Assembly: GCF_000317515.1 (NCBI RefSeq)
Contig: NC_019738.1
Coordinates: forward strand, 657,501 to 721,500
Direction: 5' to 3'
Source: Allocoleopsis franciscana PCC 7113
Lineage (GTDB): Bacteria > Cyanobacteriota > Cyanobacteriia > Cyanobacteriales > Coleofasciculaceae
Length of the DNA stretch: 64,000 nucleotides
The position numbers were made by a program, and so were the translations under genes. Numbering within the stretch: the stretch's first letter is position 1; each line of letters begins with the position of its first letter. This document shows positions 1 through 8,786 of the stretch, piece after piece. The notes under the pieces are model-generated. The model saw nothing but the letters and a program-made list of their open reading frames with translations, had not been told where the DNA came from and did no database searches.

Positions 1-154
1 CGGTAATGGAATGGGTAGAAGACCGCTTTGGAGTGGATGAACCTCGATTCTCTCCCATCAGATGATTAAAGATTTGCCGTTGGCAACTTGTACCTAACAC
101 CTGAGTTAGCGCACTGCCAGATACGGCTAACTTGAACATGTCTCGACGCCGCAT
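1..154 (-). CDS. Start of a Tat/lipoprotein-like secreted protein (3' end outside window)
   Basis: Only the first 51 codons are in the window. The ATG at 154-152 lies 3 nt after the TGA of the Wzc-like gene, so translation is probably coupled. The start reads MRRRDMFKLAVSG, with consecutive arginines, followed by a short hydrophobic stretch and a lipobox-like LGTSC with the cysteine at residue 24. That layout fits a Tat- or Sec-exported lipoprotein. The visible part after the cysteine is polar and shows no domain. Its place as the last visible gene of an exopolysaccharide operon suggests a role in polymer export or modification, which is inference only. Confidence 0.6.
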   Translation of the reverse strand, partial: MRRRDMFKLAVSGSALTQVLGTSCQRQIFNHLMGENRGSSTPKRSSTHSIT

Positions 155-157
155 AGC

Positions 158-2215
158 TCAGGATTTGACCAAAGAATCGTTCGAGCGATAGGCATAAGGC
201 TTGGAGTTGGCTTCCACACCATTAATCACTAAACCCAAAACTTGAGCCTGATGCTGAGCCAGTTGATCCAAACTTTCATTTACCGAGTTACTGTAACTTG
301 TACCGGGTCGGACGACAAACAAAACGTTAGGGACAACATTAGCCATCAGGGCCGTTTCACTCGTCAGACTGACGGGTGCGCTGTCAATTAAGACGTAATC
401 ATACTTATTGGCTGACTCGGCAACCGCCAGACTCTGCTCGAATCGCCCCCGCCGCACCAGCTCCACAATCTTCCCCTTTTTGGGCGAGGTGGGTAGTAAA
501 TCTAAACCCCCTTCTAGGGATACGGGCTGTTGAACCTCGTTGGCAAAGCGGGGTGCATCAGCTAATTCCACCTCTCGACCATAACCCAATCGTCGGCTCA
601 GTTCGGCTTTACGGAAATCCCCATCCACTAGCAGTACACGGAAGCCTAAATCCGCCAAGGCTCTTGCCAAACCTAGGGTAACGGTCGTCTTCCCTTCCCC
701 CATAATCGCACTGGTGATCAACAAGCGGTGGTCTTTCAGGGGTTGTAAACTAATCGCTGATGCTAGCCGCTGAAACTCAACCTCGGTTTCCGTACCCACT
801 TGCCAGCTTAGATTAGAATGCCTGAGTCGGGGAATGCGTACTACAATCGGGAATTTGGTTGCTTGGAGGTCTTTGGGACTCAACAAAGGATTACGACTCT
901 CTAGGAGTAGCACCAGGGCAATACTGCCAATAATCGATGCCATCAGGCCGCTGAGTACGATGATAGACCGCTTAGGACCGGAAGGCTTAGAGTCAACTTT
1001 TGCAGGGTCAAGTACCTGTACGTTGGGATAAGTATCAAAGGCATCAATATTGTTCTGCTGGACTTGGGCGACTAGCCCTTTATATATTCCCTCTGCGACA
1101 TCAACCTGTCGTTGAAGCTCCAACAGCCGAGACTGATTGGCAGGAAAAGTTCTTAGAGTGGTACTCAATTTTTGAATCTCATTCTGGAGTTGCTCCGCCT
1201 GTCGCCGTTGACCACTCGCTTCACTCTCTGCCAGAACGAGTTGCTGGATTAAAGTCGCACGTCCATCACTATTAGTTGACACTGTGGTGTCTACTTGTGT
1301 GCCTGCTGCGGCTTGCGCGACGTAACCCTGAAGTTGACGCTGCAATTCATCGCGCTCGGAGATCAGTTTTCGCACGGCGGGATGGTTATCCGTGAACGTC
1401 GCTCTGAGTTTCACCAAATTGGCGTCCACTTCTGCCAGTTTGTTGCGAACGAACTGGTAGTTCTGGTTTTCTCCCAATCCTAGGGAGCGGATGGCTTGGT
1501 TCGGAGTCAGACTTAACCGACTGGATAGAACTTGGATACGATTTTCACTGGCTTGAGCTTGAGCTAGGGCTTGCGCCTGTACCGACGTCAGATTATTGAT
1601 CGTCGTTACAATTCCCTGGGTTTGTGCTTCACTGTTGACCAAGCCGGTGGACTGCTTCCACTGTGCTACAGCTCTTTGCGCCTGATCCAATCGTGCCTTA
1701 GCTTGATTGAGTTCCTTCTGACTGAACTGCTTGCGAGACGCGCTATCGGCTTGACGTAATTGATTCAGGCGCTGTTGATAAACTTGGAGTAAATTGTTGG
1801 CTCGCCCTTTTGCCAATTCAGGTGTCGAACCACTTACGGCTAGGGAAATGATGGTGGATTGTTCCTGAGGCTTGACTTGGAACAATCGCTTGTACTTAGC
1901 GAGTCTGGAAAACTTAGTTTTCTGTGGGTCAGAGACTAACACCTGTTCCAGTAAAGCATCGCTGGTGAGGATAGATGCCTGTACCTTCAAAGGATTGACC
2001 TCACTAGAAAAACCAGGATCGCCATTTCTGAGAGAACCCAGCGTTCCTAAATTGGCATCTAGATTGCCGCTTTTCTGCGGCAAAATAAGCTGTGCAGTAG
2101 CCGTCCAAACTTTGGGAGAAGTTGCCAACTTACCAGCCGTGGCTGCAATCACGAGCAAATTTAATATGAATAAAGATTTCCAGTGTCTAGTGGCAATTGC
2201 CGCAACTTTACCCAT
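158..2215 (-). CDS. Wzc-like polysaccharide co-polymerase with BY-kinase domain
   Basis: Inner-membrane protein that controls exopolysaccharide chain length and carries a bacterial tyrosine kinase. The 685 residues show a first membrane segment at about 14-32, a Wzz-type periplasmic region with long Gln/Ala-rich coiled coils (about 150-370), a second membrane segment at about 417-438 and a cytoplasmic kinase. The kinase has Walker A SAIMGEGKTT (about 502-511), Walker A' VLLVDGDFRK (about 527-536) and Walker B YDYVLIDSAP near 606. The C terminus has only two tyrosines close together (PYAYRS), a poor Tyr cluster compared with classical Wzc. It heads into a lipoprotein gene 3 nt downstream and lies beside Wzy, Wzx and glycosyltransferase genes, so it belongs to a Wzx/Wzy-dependent pathway. 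Confidence 0.9.
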   Translation of the reverse strand: MGKVAAIATRHWKSLFILNLLVIAATAGKLATSPKVWTATAQLILPQKSGNLDANLGTLGSLRNGDPGFSSEVNPLKVQASILTSDALLEQVLVSDPQKTKFSRLAKYKRLFQVKPQEQSTIISLAVSGSTPELAKGRANNLLQVYQQRLNQLRQADSASRKQFSQKELNQAKARLDQAQRAVAQWKQSTGLVNSEAQTQGIVTTINNLTSVQAQALAQAQASENRIQVLSSRLSLTPNQAIRSLGLGENQNYQFVRNKLAEVDANLVKLRATFTDNHPAVRKLISERDELQRQLQGYVAQAAAGTQVDTTVSTNSDGRATLIQQLVLAESEASGQRRQAEQLQNEIQKLSTTLRTFPANQSRLLELQRQVDVAEGIYKGLVAQVQQNNIDAFDTYPNVQVLDPAKVDSKPSGPKRSIIVLSGLMASIIGSIALVLLLESRNPLLSPKDLQATKFPIVVRIPRLRHSNLSWQVGTETEVEFQRLASAISLQPLKDHRLLITSAIMGEGKTTVTLGLARALADLGFRVLLVDGDFRKAELSRRLGYGREVELADAPRFANEVQQPVSLEGGLDLLPTSPKKGKIVELVRRGRFEQSLAVAESANKYDYVLIDSAPVSLTSETALMANVVPNVLFVVRPGTSYSNSVNESLDQLAQHQAQVLGLVINGVEANSKPYAYRSNDSLVKS

Positions 2216-2278
2216 AAATCTAGTTACCCAAAGATGCTTCTAAAGGCTAAAAATATTAACGACCTTTATTTGGTGATT

Positions 2279-3667
2279 CTAGGAAAATGACACCTGATTT
2301 TCATCTACAATTTGATAGAAGTTTTTCTGGGCTTCCCGATCGCCTGACAACTGCTCCCAGCTTGTGATAGAGGCTTCAGTGGGCTGAGTTTCTGCCAGAA
2401 TGGCACCTAACCAGATAAAAAAGAACCAAAAATACACGGTCATCCAGGTTAAAGGTGTAGCTTGGCACAGCACATATAAGGCTACCAAGCTAGCAAATGC
2501 CTGTTTGCTGGATGGGTTGCCTCGAACGGCTGAACCCCAGAAATTCCAGAGCGTTAAGGCTAGAGCCACGACAAAAACAATAAAACCCACGATTCCGTGC
2601 AAGTAAAGCACGGAGGCATAGGTAGAAAAAGAACCCAGGGCAATTTCGTAGGTATACCATTTCACTGAACCCCGAATAATACCCCATCCCACCCAGGGTG
2701 ATTCTTGCCAAGCCTCTAGGGTTTTGCGAACGACGAGTTCCCGATCTTTCGATGACTCAGCGCGAGCGCCATTGAAAATTTCCCAGGGTTTATTAATTAA
2801 TTGGCTTAAAGTCAGCCCCAAAAGAGCGCAGAGTAATGAGGTGAAAGAGGCTCCCCAAAGAGAACCCTGACGCGCCCACCGACTGCTGAAACAGGCCAGA
2901 ATCAATAGAGCCAAGGGGAAGCAGACCCAAGCCAGACGGCTCTGACTAATGAGCAGAGCGCTTAAGGAACCTGCCAACGCGAATTTTCGCAGGCGTCGGT
3001 CTGTTTCACCCAGGCAGATAAAGAAACAGAGCAGGGCACAAACCCCTAGAATCGGTGGGTCTGGCGTGTACAATTCTGTCCTGGGTAAAGGAATACCAAA
3101 GAAAGGTTGAAATACGGCAAACTTAATCAACAGACTGAGTTTATCACCGGGTATGAGGCGTGCCAGAGGAGGAACCAGAGATGTCTTACCCAATCCGAGG
3201 AAAAGGATGATGAGTTGAATAACAATGGCGGCTAAGTAACCCGTTGCCATCCAAGCAACGGCACGCGTCACCACGCGCACCCTAATTTGATTCCAAAACG
3301 GTAGTGTTAAGCACAGAAAAATAAGGCAGTAGCTTTTCAAAAAGGTGACAGCAAAAGCTGCCGTTTTCTGGAATCCAAATCCAACGCTACCCAGACCGAT
3401 GATAGCTGTCCAAACCATGACTATCGCCATTGCCAGCCACGCCCAAGCACAGGCTGGGAGAGAAGTTTTAATCAGCTTGTTGAAGTCAAAGGTAACGACG
3501 AATAAGCCGACAATCATCACTGGATAAAGCAACGTCTGTATACCGGACAACCACCAGAGCGGTGTGAGAACAATCGTCCAATAAATCACTCGTTCGGGAA
3601 AGGGCAGGGTACCCAGCGGGAAATCTTTCTGCGTGGAACTTTCGGTACTAGGGGTGATGTTCAACAT
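2279..3667 (-). CDS. Wzy/O-antigen-ligase-like polysaccharide polymerase
   Basis: A 462-residue protein made mostly of hydrophobic segments, around ten to twelve, with a larger hydrophilic loop in the second half that contains WGIIRGSVKWYTYE. This is the Wzy_C/O-antigen ligase pattern: sequence conservation is low, and topology and the late loop carry the recognition. It would join repeat units delivered to the outer face of the plasma membrane. It follows the GT2 gene by 12 nt, and the Wzc-like gene begins 63 nt downstream, so all are probably co-transcribed. Polymerase and ligase cannot be told apart by eye; the Wzc neighbour favours polymerase. Confidence 0.75.
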   Translation of the reverse strand: MLNITPSTESSTQKDFPLGTLPFPERVIYWTIVLTPLWWLSGIQTLLYPVMIVGLFVVTFDFNKLIKTSLPACAWAWLAMAIVMVWTAIIGLGSVGFGFQKTAAFAVTFLKSYCLIFLCLTLPFWNQIRVRVVTRAVAWMATGYLAAIVIQLIILFLGLGKTSLVPPLARLIPGDKLSLLIKFAVFQPFFGIPLPRTELYTPDPPILGVCALLCFFICLGETDRRLRKFALAGSLSALLISQSRLAWVCFPLALLILACFSSRWARQGSLWGASFTSLLCALLGLTLSQLINKPWEIFNGARAESSKDRELVVRKTLEAWQESPWVGWGIIRGSVKWYTYEIALGSFSTYASVLYLHGIVGFIVFVVALALTLWNFWGSAVRGNPSSKQAFASLVALYVLCQATPLTWMTVYFWFFFIWLGAILAETQPTEASITSWEQLSGDREAQKNFYQIVDENQVSFS

Positions 3668-3679
3668 TGGCTTTCCACA

Positions 3680-4621
3680 CTATGCGCTGCTGCTACTCTG
3701 AGTTTTTTTGCCAAACAAAGCTCGTAAAGAGCGTCGGGCTTCTTGGGGGATTAGCCACATGCCACAGTACAAGAGAAAATCAATCGGCTTGGGTTCGCCC
3801 AGACGCATAGCTTCCCACAGCAGAGGCAAAAATGCGCTCCACTCGCCCTGTTGGGATGCTCGTGGACCGACCTCCACCATAATAAAGGCTGAATAAGCTC
3901 GTGGTGTTACCAGATTCCGGTTTTCTCGAATCCAAGTCAGCGAGTTTTGCCAATTACTAGTACTACTGACACTACTACGCTTTTCCTCGATGTACCAGAT
4001 AGCCAAAGGCTCAGGTACAAACTCAATCCCTACACCTTCTACAGAACTGACTCGCAACAGCCAGTCCCAATCTTGATGTCTCCGCAAATCTCGAAAAGGA
4101 ACCTTTTGCAGTAAATCTTTTTTAGTAAAAATTACAGAAGTTTGGATTAATCCTTCTCCTGGAAATAGGCTATTTCGGACTAAGAGATATTCGCTTAGGG
4201 GTTCTGATGGTTGTAGAAATCTTTTAGGACGAATAAAATCACCTTTTGGTGTGCGGGCAATCAGACAACTGCCAATAATGGGAAAAGCGTATTGGGAACG
4301 ATGAGCGGTTTCAAGTTGCCGCTCTAGCTTTTCAGGAAACCATTCGTCATCATCATCTAAAAAAGCAATCCATTCTCCCTTAGCTTCGGTAACTCCAGTA
4401 TTACGAGCCTCAGAAGCCCCCCCACTCACGGGAAGTTCTATCACCCTCAATCGCGAATCATCTATTAGTGAAAGCTCCTTCACAGTTGCCTCATCTGGCC
4501 CATCAATGATCACAATCACTTCAATTTCTTTCAGGGTTTGGATCAGGGCGCTTTGAACCGCTCGTTTAGCGAGTGTTGACCGATTTCGTGTTGGTATAAC
4601 TACACTGACAAGAGTTTCCAA
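3680..4621 (-). CDS. Family 2 glycosyltransferase
   Basis: A GT-A fold inverting glycosyltransferase of 313 residues. The N terminus reads VSVVIPTRNRSTLAKRAV, the nucleotide-sugar-binding start of GT2 enzymes. A run of five aspartates in FLDDDDEWFPEKLE near residue 90 supplies the metal-binding DxD-type motif. No membrane segments are obvious, so it is probably a soluble or peripheral enzyme that adds one sugar to the lipid-linked repeat unit. Donor and acceptor cannot be read from sequence. It sits 20 nt downstream of the GT4-type gene and 12 nt upstream of the polymerase gene, inside the exopolysaccharide operon. Confidence 0.88.
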   Translation of the reverse strand: METLVSVVIPTRNRSTLAKRAVQSALIQTLKEIEVIVIIDGPDEATVKELSLIDDSRLRVIELPVSGGASEARNTGVTEAKGEWIAFLDDDDEWFPEKLERQLETAHRSQYAFPIIGSCLIARTPKGDFIRPKRFLQPSEPLSEYLLVRNSLFPGEGLIQTSVIFTKKDLLQKVPFRDLRRHQDWDWLLRVSSVEGVGIEFVPEPLAIWYIEEKRSSVSSTSNWQNSLTWIRENRNLVTPRAYSAFIMVEVGPRASQQGEWSAFLPLLWEAMRLGEPKPIDFLLYCGMWLIPQEARRSLRALFGKKTQSSSSA

Positions 4622-4641
4622 TTGAATTACCTCCTCATGAT

Positions 4642-5685
4642 TTACCGATTAACTGCAATCGCTTTGTAAGCATCAATTGTCTGCCGTGCTAATTCCTTCC
4701 AGTCCAGAGTTTCCAGGGAAGGCTGTTTAGGGCGCGGTGTGTTTAAAGTCCACTTTAAGGCTTCTTCAATCTGGGTGGGTGTAATCTCGCCTTCGTAAGT
4801 ACTTACCCACTGATCACCCACTTGGTTTTGCAGTTCGCTCAACGCCCCTCGCAAAGGTACTAAAACCGGACAATCAAAAGAAAGCGCTAATAAAGCACTA
4901 CCAGAGTTCAAAATTTCTCGGTAGGGCAAAATCACGAGATCGGCAGCTCTAAAATATAATTGCGCTTTGTCATCGGGAATAAATTCCAAGTGCATTCGTA
5001 TCCGAGAATCTGAGGCGGCTTCCCTTTCCAGTTCTTGTATTAATGTCGCAGGTTCGGGGCGACCGGCAATATATAAAATAACCTCTTGTTGGGGGAACTT
5101 GCGGAATGCTTGGATCAGCGCAGGGACGTTTTTGTAAGGTCTAATTCTCCCAAAGAACAGCAACATTTTAGCCTCCGGAGGAATTCCTAATGAAGTGCGG
5201 GCTTCCTGATGACTTACATAATCGGGATATTCGCCTCGATAATGGCTATGAGGAATGACAAAACCAGGAAGATGGCTTAACTTCGGAAAGCGTTCTTGGG
5301 CCGCTTTAATTCCCGCGTGACTGAGACTAATATAACCATCCAAACGGTGGGTGAAGGCTTTCCAAAACCAAGCTTCTAGTTCCGGATAACGTTTCTCATG
5401 ATTCGCTAGATTATGTACTGTCCACACAATTTTAGCGCCCTGCGATCGCGCCCAATCCATTTGGAGTAACAAGGCTTGTATTTTCAGGAAAGCTTTCACC
5501 GGGTTTCGATGATTTAGAGGTACGTCTGGCCAGTGCAGATGCCAGATGGCATATCGATTACGCAATAAGGAAATACTAGAGAACTCATCTACTTTTACTC
5601 CCAAGTCTTTCATTGAGGCGTAAAGGAGCCAATTATAAGGATTTTTATCGCGATTTTTAAAGGCTGGCATCGCTATAATGTTCAT
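4642..5685 (-). CDS. GT-B fold glycosyltransferase (GT1/GT4 type)
   Basis: 347 residues. The C-terminal half carries a GT4-like donor-binding domain: KMLLFFGRIRPYKNVPALIQ begins it, and a long acidic stretch ends in LPYREILNSGSALLALSFD, matching the position of the E-x7-E region of GT4 enzymes. The N-terminal half has the Rossmann-like acceptor domain with IVWTVHNLANHEKR. It probably transfers a sugar during repeat-unit assembly at the cytoplasmic membrane face. The gene lies between the flippase and a GT2 in the same orientation. The substrate cannot be assigned. Confidence 0.85.
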   Translation of the reverse strand: MNIIAMPAFKNRDKNPYNWLLYASMKDLGVKVDEFSSISLLRNRYAIWHLHWPDVPLNHRNPVKAFLKIQALLLQMDWARSQGAKIVWTVHNLANHEKRYPELEAWFWKAFTHRLDGYISLSHAGIKAAQERFPKLSHLPGFVIPHSHYRGEYPDYVSHQEARTSLGIPPEAKMLLFFGRIRPYKNVPALIQAFRKFPQQEVILYIAGRPEPATLIQELEREAASDSRIRMHLEFIPDDKAQLYFRAADLVILPYREILNSGSALLALSFDCPVLVPLRGALSELQNQVGDQWVSTYEGEITPTQIEEALKWTLNTPRPKQPSLETLDWKELARQTIDAYKAIAVNR

Positions 5686-5758
5686 TTCTTTTATCTAGCT
5701 CTTATTCTTCATTTCCGATGTGATGAAATTTCTGGTCCCGGTTTTGGGGCAATCTCTT

Positions 5759-7054
5759 TCATTCTTGACTGTCCTTAAGCAATTGAACTTCTTGCTGATA
5801 AAGGAAGGCTACTATTCCCCAAAGAGCGATCAGGAGCAGTCCATCAGAAGCTATACTCGATAATGCTGCGCCTTTCCAGGAATACAAAGGAATGAGCCAA
5901 AGGTTGATCAAAACATTGAACACGGCGATTATTATTTGTACTCCACTCCGTACCCCCTGAAATCCAGCTCCTGTTAAAGTATCAGCCGCAAAATAGTGCA
6001 AGGCTTTGAGAAAAATTAAAGGTGATAGCCAACGCAAAGCGTCTACTGCCGTCGCGTATTCATCCCCTAAAACGTAGGGAACAAGGGGAGCAAGTAGATA
6101 CAAACCAACTCCAGCGGTTAAACCATAAATACCTGATATTGGCGTTAGGCGTTTGGCGAGATTTAGGCTACCACTGATACCCGATTCTCCCTGCTGAAAA
6201 AACTTGGCGTAAGCCGCTGACAAAATTGAACGGACAGGTACAAATGCCACATCAATTAAACGGTAAGCGGCGGCATAAATACCTGTTGCTTCTAAGGTAG
6301 ATAGACGTGCTAGCATCGTCTTATCTAAGTCGTTATATACGGTTTGAGCAGAAAGACTCACAGAAAAGTAAAATCCTTCAGTCATTTCTGGCTTGATTCG
6401 CCATAATGCCAGTTGGGGATATCCTAAATTCCTATGAACCAGTAGAACGGCGATGAGTGCCGCAACTACTGTGCTGGCGATACTAAAAATAGCCCAATCC
6501 AGAGCAGTTGGATTAGGTAAAAAACTTACCATCGCGATTGCTGCGCCTGTTCTGGTTATATAAGGTAATAGGTTTAACTGAGCTGTTCTACTCAGCCAAT
6601 GAATAGCTTGAAAAGATTGACCCGCTAAATCTAAAATCCTGAGGAAAATCAAGTCTGTTACAGCAACAAGTAACAGCAGGGATATTGAGATTTTGCTCGG
6701 TAAAAATATGGGTTTAATGAAGAGTAATAAAGGAATCAATATCAACCCAGAAACAAGAACCATAAATAGGGCGTTTCCCCAATAATCATTAAACAAGTCT
6801 CGGTTTCTGGATACGTTTTTAACGATCAGATTTCCGGCTCCCAGACTGGCGAAAGGAGAGACAATAGCAACTAGTGCCGTAGCACCAATGAAAGCTCCAT
6901 ATTGTTCAGCTCCAAGGACACGAGCAACAAGCACAAAGTATCCAGCTTGCAAAACCAATCGCAGCCCTTGAGCCAGCATCATCCACAATGTATTGCGAAC
7001 CAAGGAACTTTGACCTAAGCGACTAATCGAGGATTTTAACTTTTCCAAATTCAT
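5759..7054 (-). CDS. Wzx-type polysaccharide flippase (MOP superfamily)
   Basis: 431 residues of evenly spaced hydrophobic segments, about twelve, starting with a short amphipathic N terminus and the segment containing NTLWMMLAQGLRLVLQAGYF. The repeated pattern of segments joined by short charged loops, with LGAEQYGAFIGA early on, is characteristic of oligosaccharide flippases (PF01943/PF13440 type). Its role would be to move lipid-linked repeat units across the plasma membrane for the Wzy-like polymerase encoded downstream. It is the first gene of the tight run 5759-158; the region upstream (7055-7423) probably contains a promoter. Confidence 0.85.
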   Translation of the reverse strand: MNLEKLKSSISRLGQSSLVRNTLWMMLAQGLRLVLQAGYFVLVARVLGAEQYGAFIGATALVAIVSPFASLGAGNLIVKNVSRNRDLFNDYWGNALFMVLVSGLILIPLLLFIKPIFLPSKISISLLLLVAVTDLIFLRILDLAGQSFQAIHWLSRTAQLNLLPYITRTGAAIAMVSFLPNPTALDWAIFSIASTVVAALIAVLLVHRNLGYPQLALWRIKPEMTEGFYFSVSLSAQTVYNDLDKTMLARLSTLEATGIYAAAYRLIDVAFVPVRSILSAAYAKFFQQGESGISGSLNLAKRLTPISGIYGLTAGVGLYLLAPLVPYVLGDEYATAVDALRWLSPLIFLKALHYFAADTLTGAGFQGVRSGVQIIIAVFNVLINLWLIPLYSWKGAALSSIASDGLLLIALWGIVAFLYQQEVQLLKDSQE

Positions 7055-7423
7055 CGTTGAAGGTGCAAACTATTAGAATTAACTTTCTCTACGTACATCT
7101 CACTTTAGCTGTAAGGCATCCCCAAAAACTGACTCAAGTTAAGTAGAATTTCGATTTGGCAAGTGTATGGAATAAAAAAATCGATAGCTGCACCTTCGTA
7201 AAGTAAATATGTATCAGCGATTCTGTACCAAAGTCGAGTATTCCCTAAGAATCAAGTATTCTAATGGAGTCCATAGAGCAATTTCTGGATATAAGCTGCG
7301 GCGCATCTAAATTGGATATGAAAATTTTTGAAGGGGGTGTGGGGTGTAGGGTGTGGGGTGTGAAGGTATACAAATTAAATGCGTAACAGCTTACCCTTCT
7401 GTGCATCAACGACTCCGAACAAT
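7055..7423. other. Non-coding gap inside the exopolysaccharide locus
   Basis: 369 nt with no plausible gene. It separates the GT2 gene at 7424-8383 from the flippase gene, so it may hold a promoter for the downstream minus-strand genes. AT-rich stretches occur at about 7130-7260. The only clear structure is the GGGGTGT heptamer array listed separately. Confidence 0.6.
7334..7361 (+). repeat. Four tandem G-rich heptamers
   Basis: Four head-to-tail copies of (G/A)GGGTGT: three are GGGGTGT and the third is AGGGTGT. Short variable G-rich heptamer arrays of this kind are common in filamentous cyanobacterial intergenic DNA. It lies downstream of the GT2 stop on the minus strand and upstream of the flippase gene. 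Confidence 0.85.
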
Positions 7424-8383
7424 CTACTTGGCTGTGTACTTGACGGAGCCAAGTGATCGCCCAATCACCTGCTTGGAAAGGGGTGCCAGACGCACAGATA
7501 CCAGGGTGAGCAATGAGCGGGGATCACGATAAAAAATTGAGTGATCGGTAGCCCAAGCGCGATCAATAAAATGACGGGCTTGTTCTGCATCACCCGCTGT
7601 CAAAGATAAACGAGCTAAGTACCGATACATATAGGCGTAAGCGGTTGGGAGTAAGGGCGCAACCACCTCGGGAGAGCGTCGGTAGGCAGCCTCAAGCACC
7701 TTTTCGTGAGAATGCTGCATTTGTGCCACGTTGAAGGAAAGTCCAGACGGACGAACACGGTAGCCACATAAAATCTGGGGTAGGCGATGGAAGTGCCAGC
7801 GTCGCGTTGCTGCAATCCTCAGCCAAAAATCGATATCCTCAGAGCTGCGTAATCCTTCGTCAAATTCACCCACCTGATCGAATAGGGTGCGACGGAATAC
7901 GGCATTAGAACCGTGCCCAATAAAGTTTTTGCACAGTAAGGCAAAAAGGGGATCAGACATAACTGGCTTCCCACTGAGGGACATTAAGGTTGGGCGTCCG
8001 TCCTCACGAATGGCTCGTGAGGCACTATATACAACCCCAACATCGGGAGCGCGATCGAGTACAGCGACATGGGTGGCTAACTTGTCTGGTTCATAAACAT
8101 CATCGCCATCTAGGAGAGCAATGTAGGGGGAACGGGAATGGCGGATGCCATAGTTGCGAGCTGAGGAGAGACCTCCATTCTGTTTTTGCAGTAAGTGAAA
8201 GCGTGAATCGCGATCGCAAAAGCGTTTAACCACCTCCGCCGTATCATCGGTAGAACCGTCATCAACAATAATCGCCTCGAAGTCTGGAAAAGATTGATGT
8301 TGTAGAGAGACTAGTGCAGGTTCGATATAAGAGCGTACATTAAAGGCGGGAACAATCACACTAATTTGAGAGACAACAACCAT
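7424..8383 (-). CDS. Family 2 glycosyltransferase
   Basis: 319 residues with a canonical GT2 start, ISVIVPAFNVRSYIEPALVS, then AIIVDDGSTDDTAEVVKRF and the DxD-like ALLDGDDVYEPDKLA. The C-terminal part is helical with SRNLCG-free, tetratricopeptide-like spacing (YAYMYRYLARLSLTAGDAEQ), a tail often seen on cyanobacterial GT2 enzymes. It presumably adds a sugar to the exopolysaccharide repeat unit. It is the first minus-strand gene of the locus and is divergent from the WecG-type gene at 8787. The 369-nt gap before the next gene leaves open whether it is co-transcribed. Confidence 0.88.
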   Translation of the reverse strand: MVVVSQISVIVPAFNVRSYIEPALVSLQHQSFPDFEAIIVDDGSTDDTAEVVKRFCDRDSRFHLLQKQNGGLSSARNYGIRHSRSPYIALLDGDDVYEPDKLATHVAVLDRAPDVGVVYSASRAIREDGRPTLMSLSGKPVMSDPLFALLCKNFIGHGSNAVFRRTLFDQVGEFDEGLRSSEDIDFWLRIAATRRWHFHRLPQILCGYRVRPSGLSFNVAQMQHSHEKVLEAAYRRSPEVVAPLLPTAYAYMYRYLARLSLTAGDAEQARHFIDRAWATDHSIFYRDPRSLLTLVSVRLAPLSKQVIGRSLGSVKYTAK

Positions 8384-8786
8384 TAGATAAACCCATTCCT
8401 ACACTACAAAAGTAGTAATTTTTTATGTTATTTGAAAGAAAAATTGGGTGTACTGAAATTTATCCAGCTCCACTCGGAAAAATTAAATATTCGAGGGTGT
8501 ATAGAACGGGATTAGCAATTGTTAAACCCACCAACTGAATTTTACGAGGAGATAAAAAAAAGACATCCTCCGAAAGGATGAAGATAAATTGTATAGCCAA
8601 TGACTTTAGCCGTTTACGGATAATTAAGCATTCGCCTTCAACCAAGCACTTCAACCCATGAACTTTTAGCAGAGCTGGAGAATCATACTTTTGGAAGATT
8701 TAAGGAATCAAGCTTTTGGGAGACTACATCCGGCTTAAAAACTCTTAACGTCCTATAGAAAGGCATTCTTCATCTGGTTTTATTAG
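8384..8786. other. Divergent intergenic region
   Basis: 403 nt between divergently transcribed glycosyltransferase genes; it must contain promoters in both directions. A 64-codon minus-strand reading frame (8460-8654) shows no protein-like conservation that I recognise. The notable structure is a hairpin followed by a T-run on the minus strand at 8554-8580 (separate entry), which terminates no known gene and so hints at a small RNA from about 8590-8780. Confidence 0.55.
8554..8580 (-). terminator. Intrinsic terminator on the minus strand with no annotated upstream gene
   Basis: Read on the minus strand, CATCCT and AGGATG pair around the loop TTCGG and are followed by TC and eight T residues (A8 on the plus strand at 8554-8561). 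This is a complete Rho-independent terminator. No protein gene lies just upstream on this strand. Confidence 0.7.

Noticed and set aside
8460-8654. 64-codon minus-strand frame in the divergent spacer
   Set aside because: Crosses the orphan terminator hairpin, no conserved pattern and no ribosome site; an RNA is more likely than a protein.
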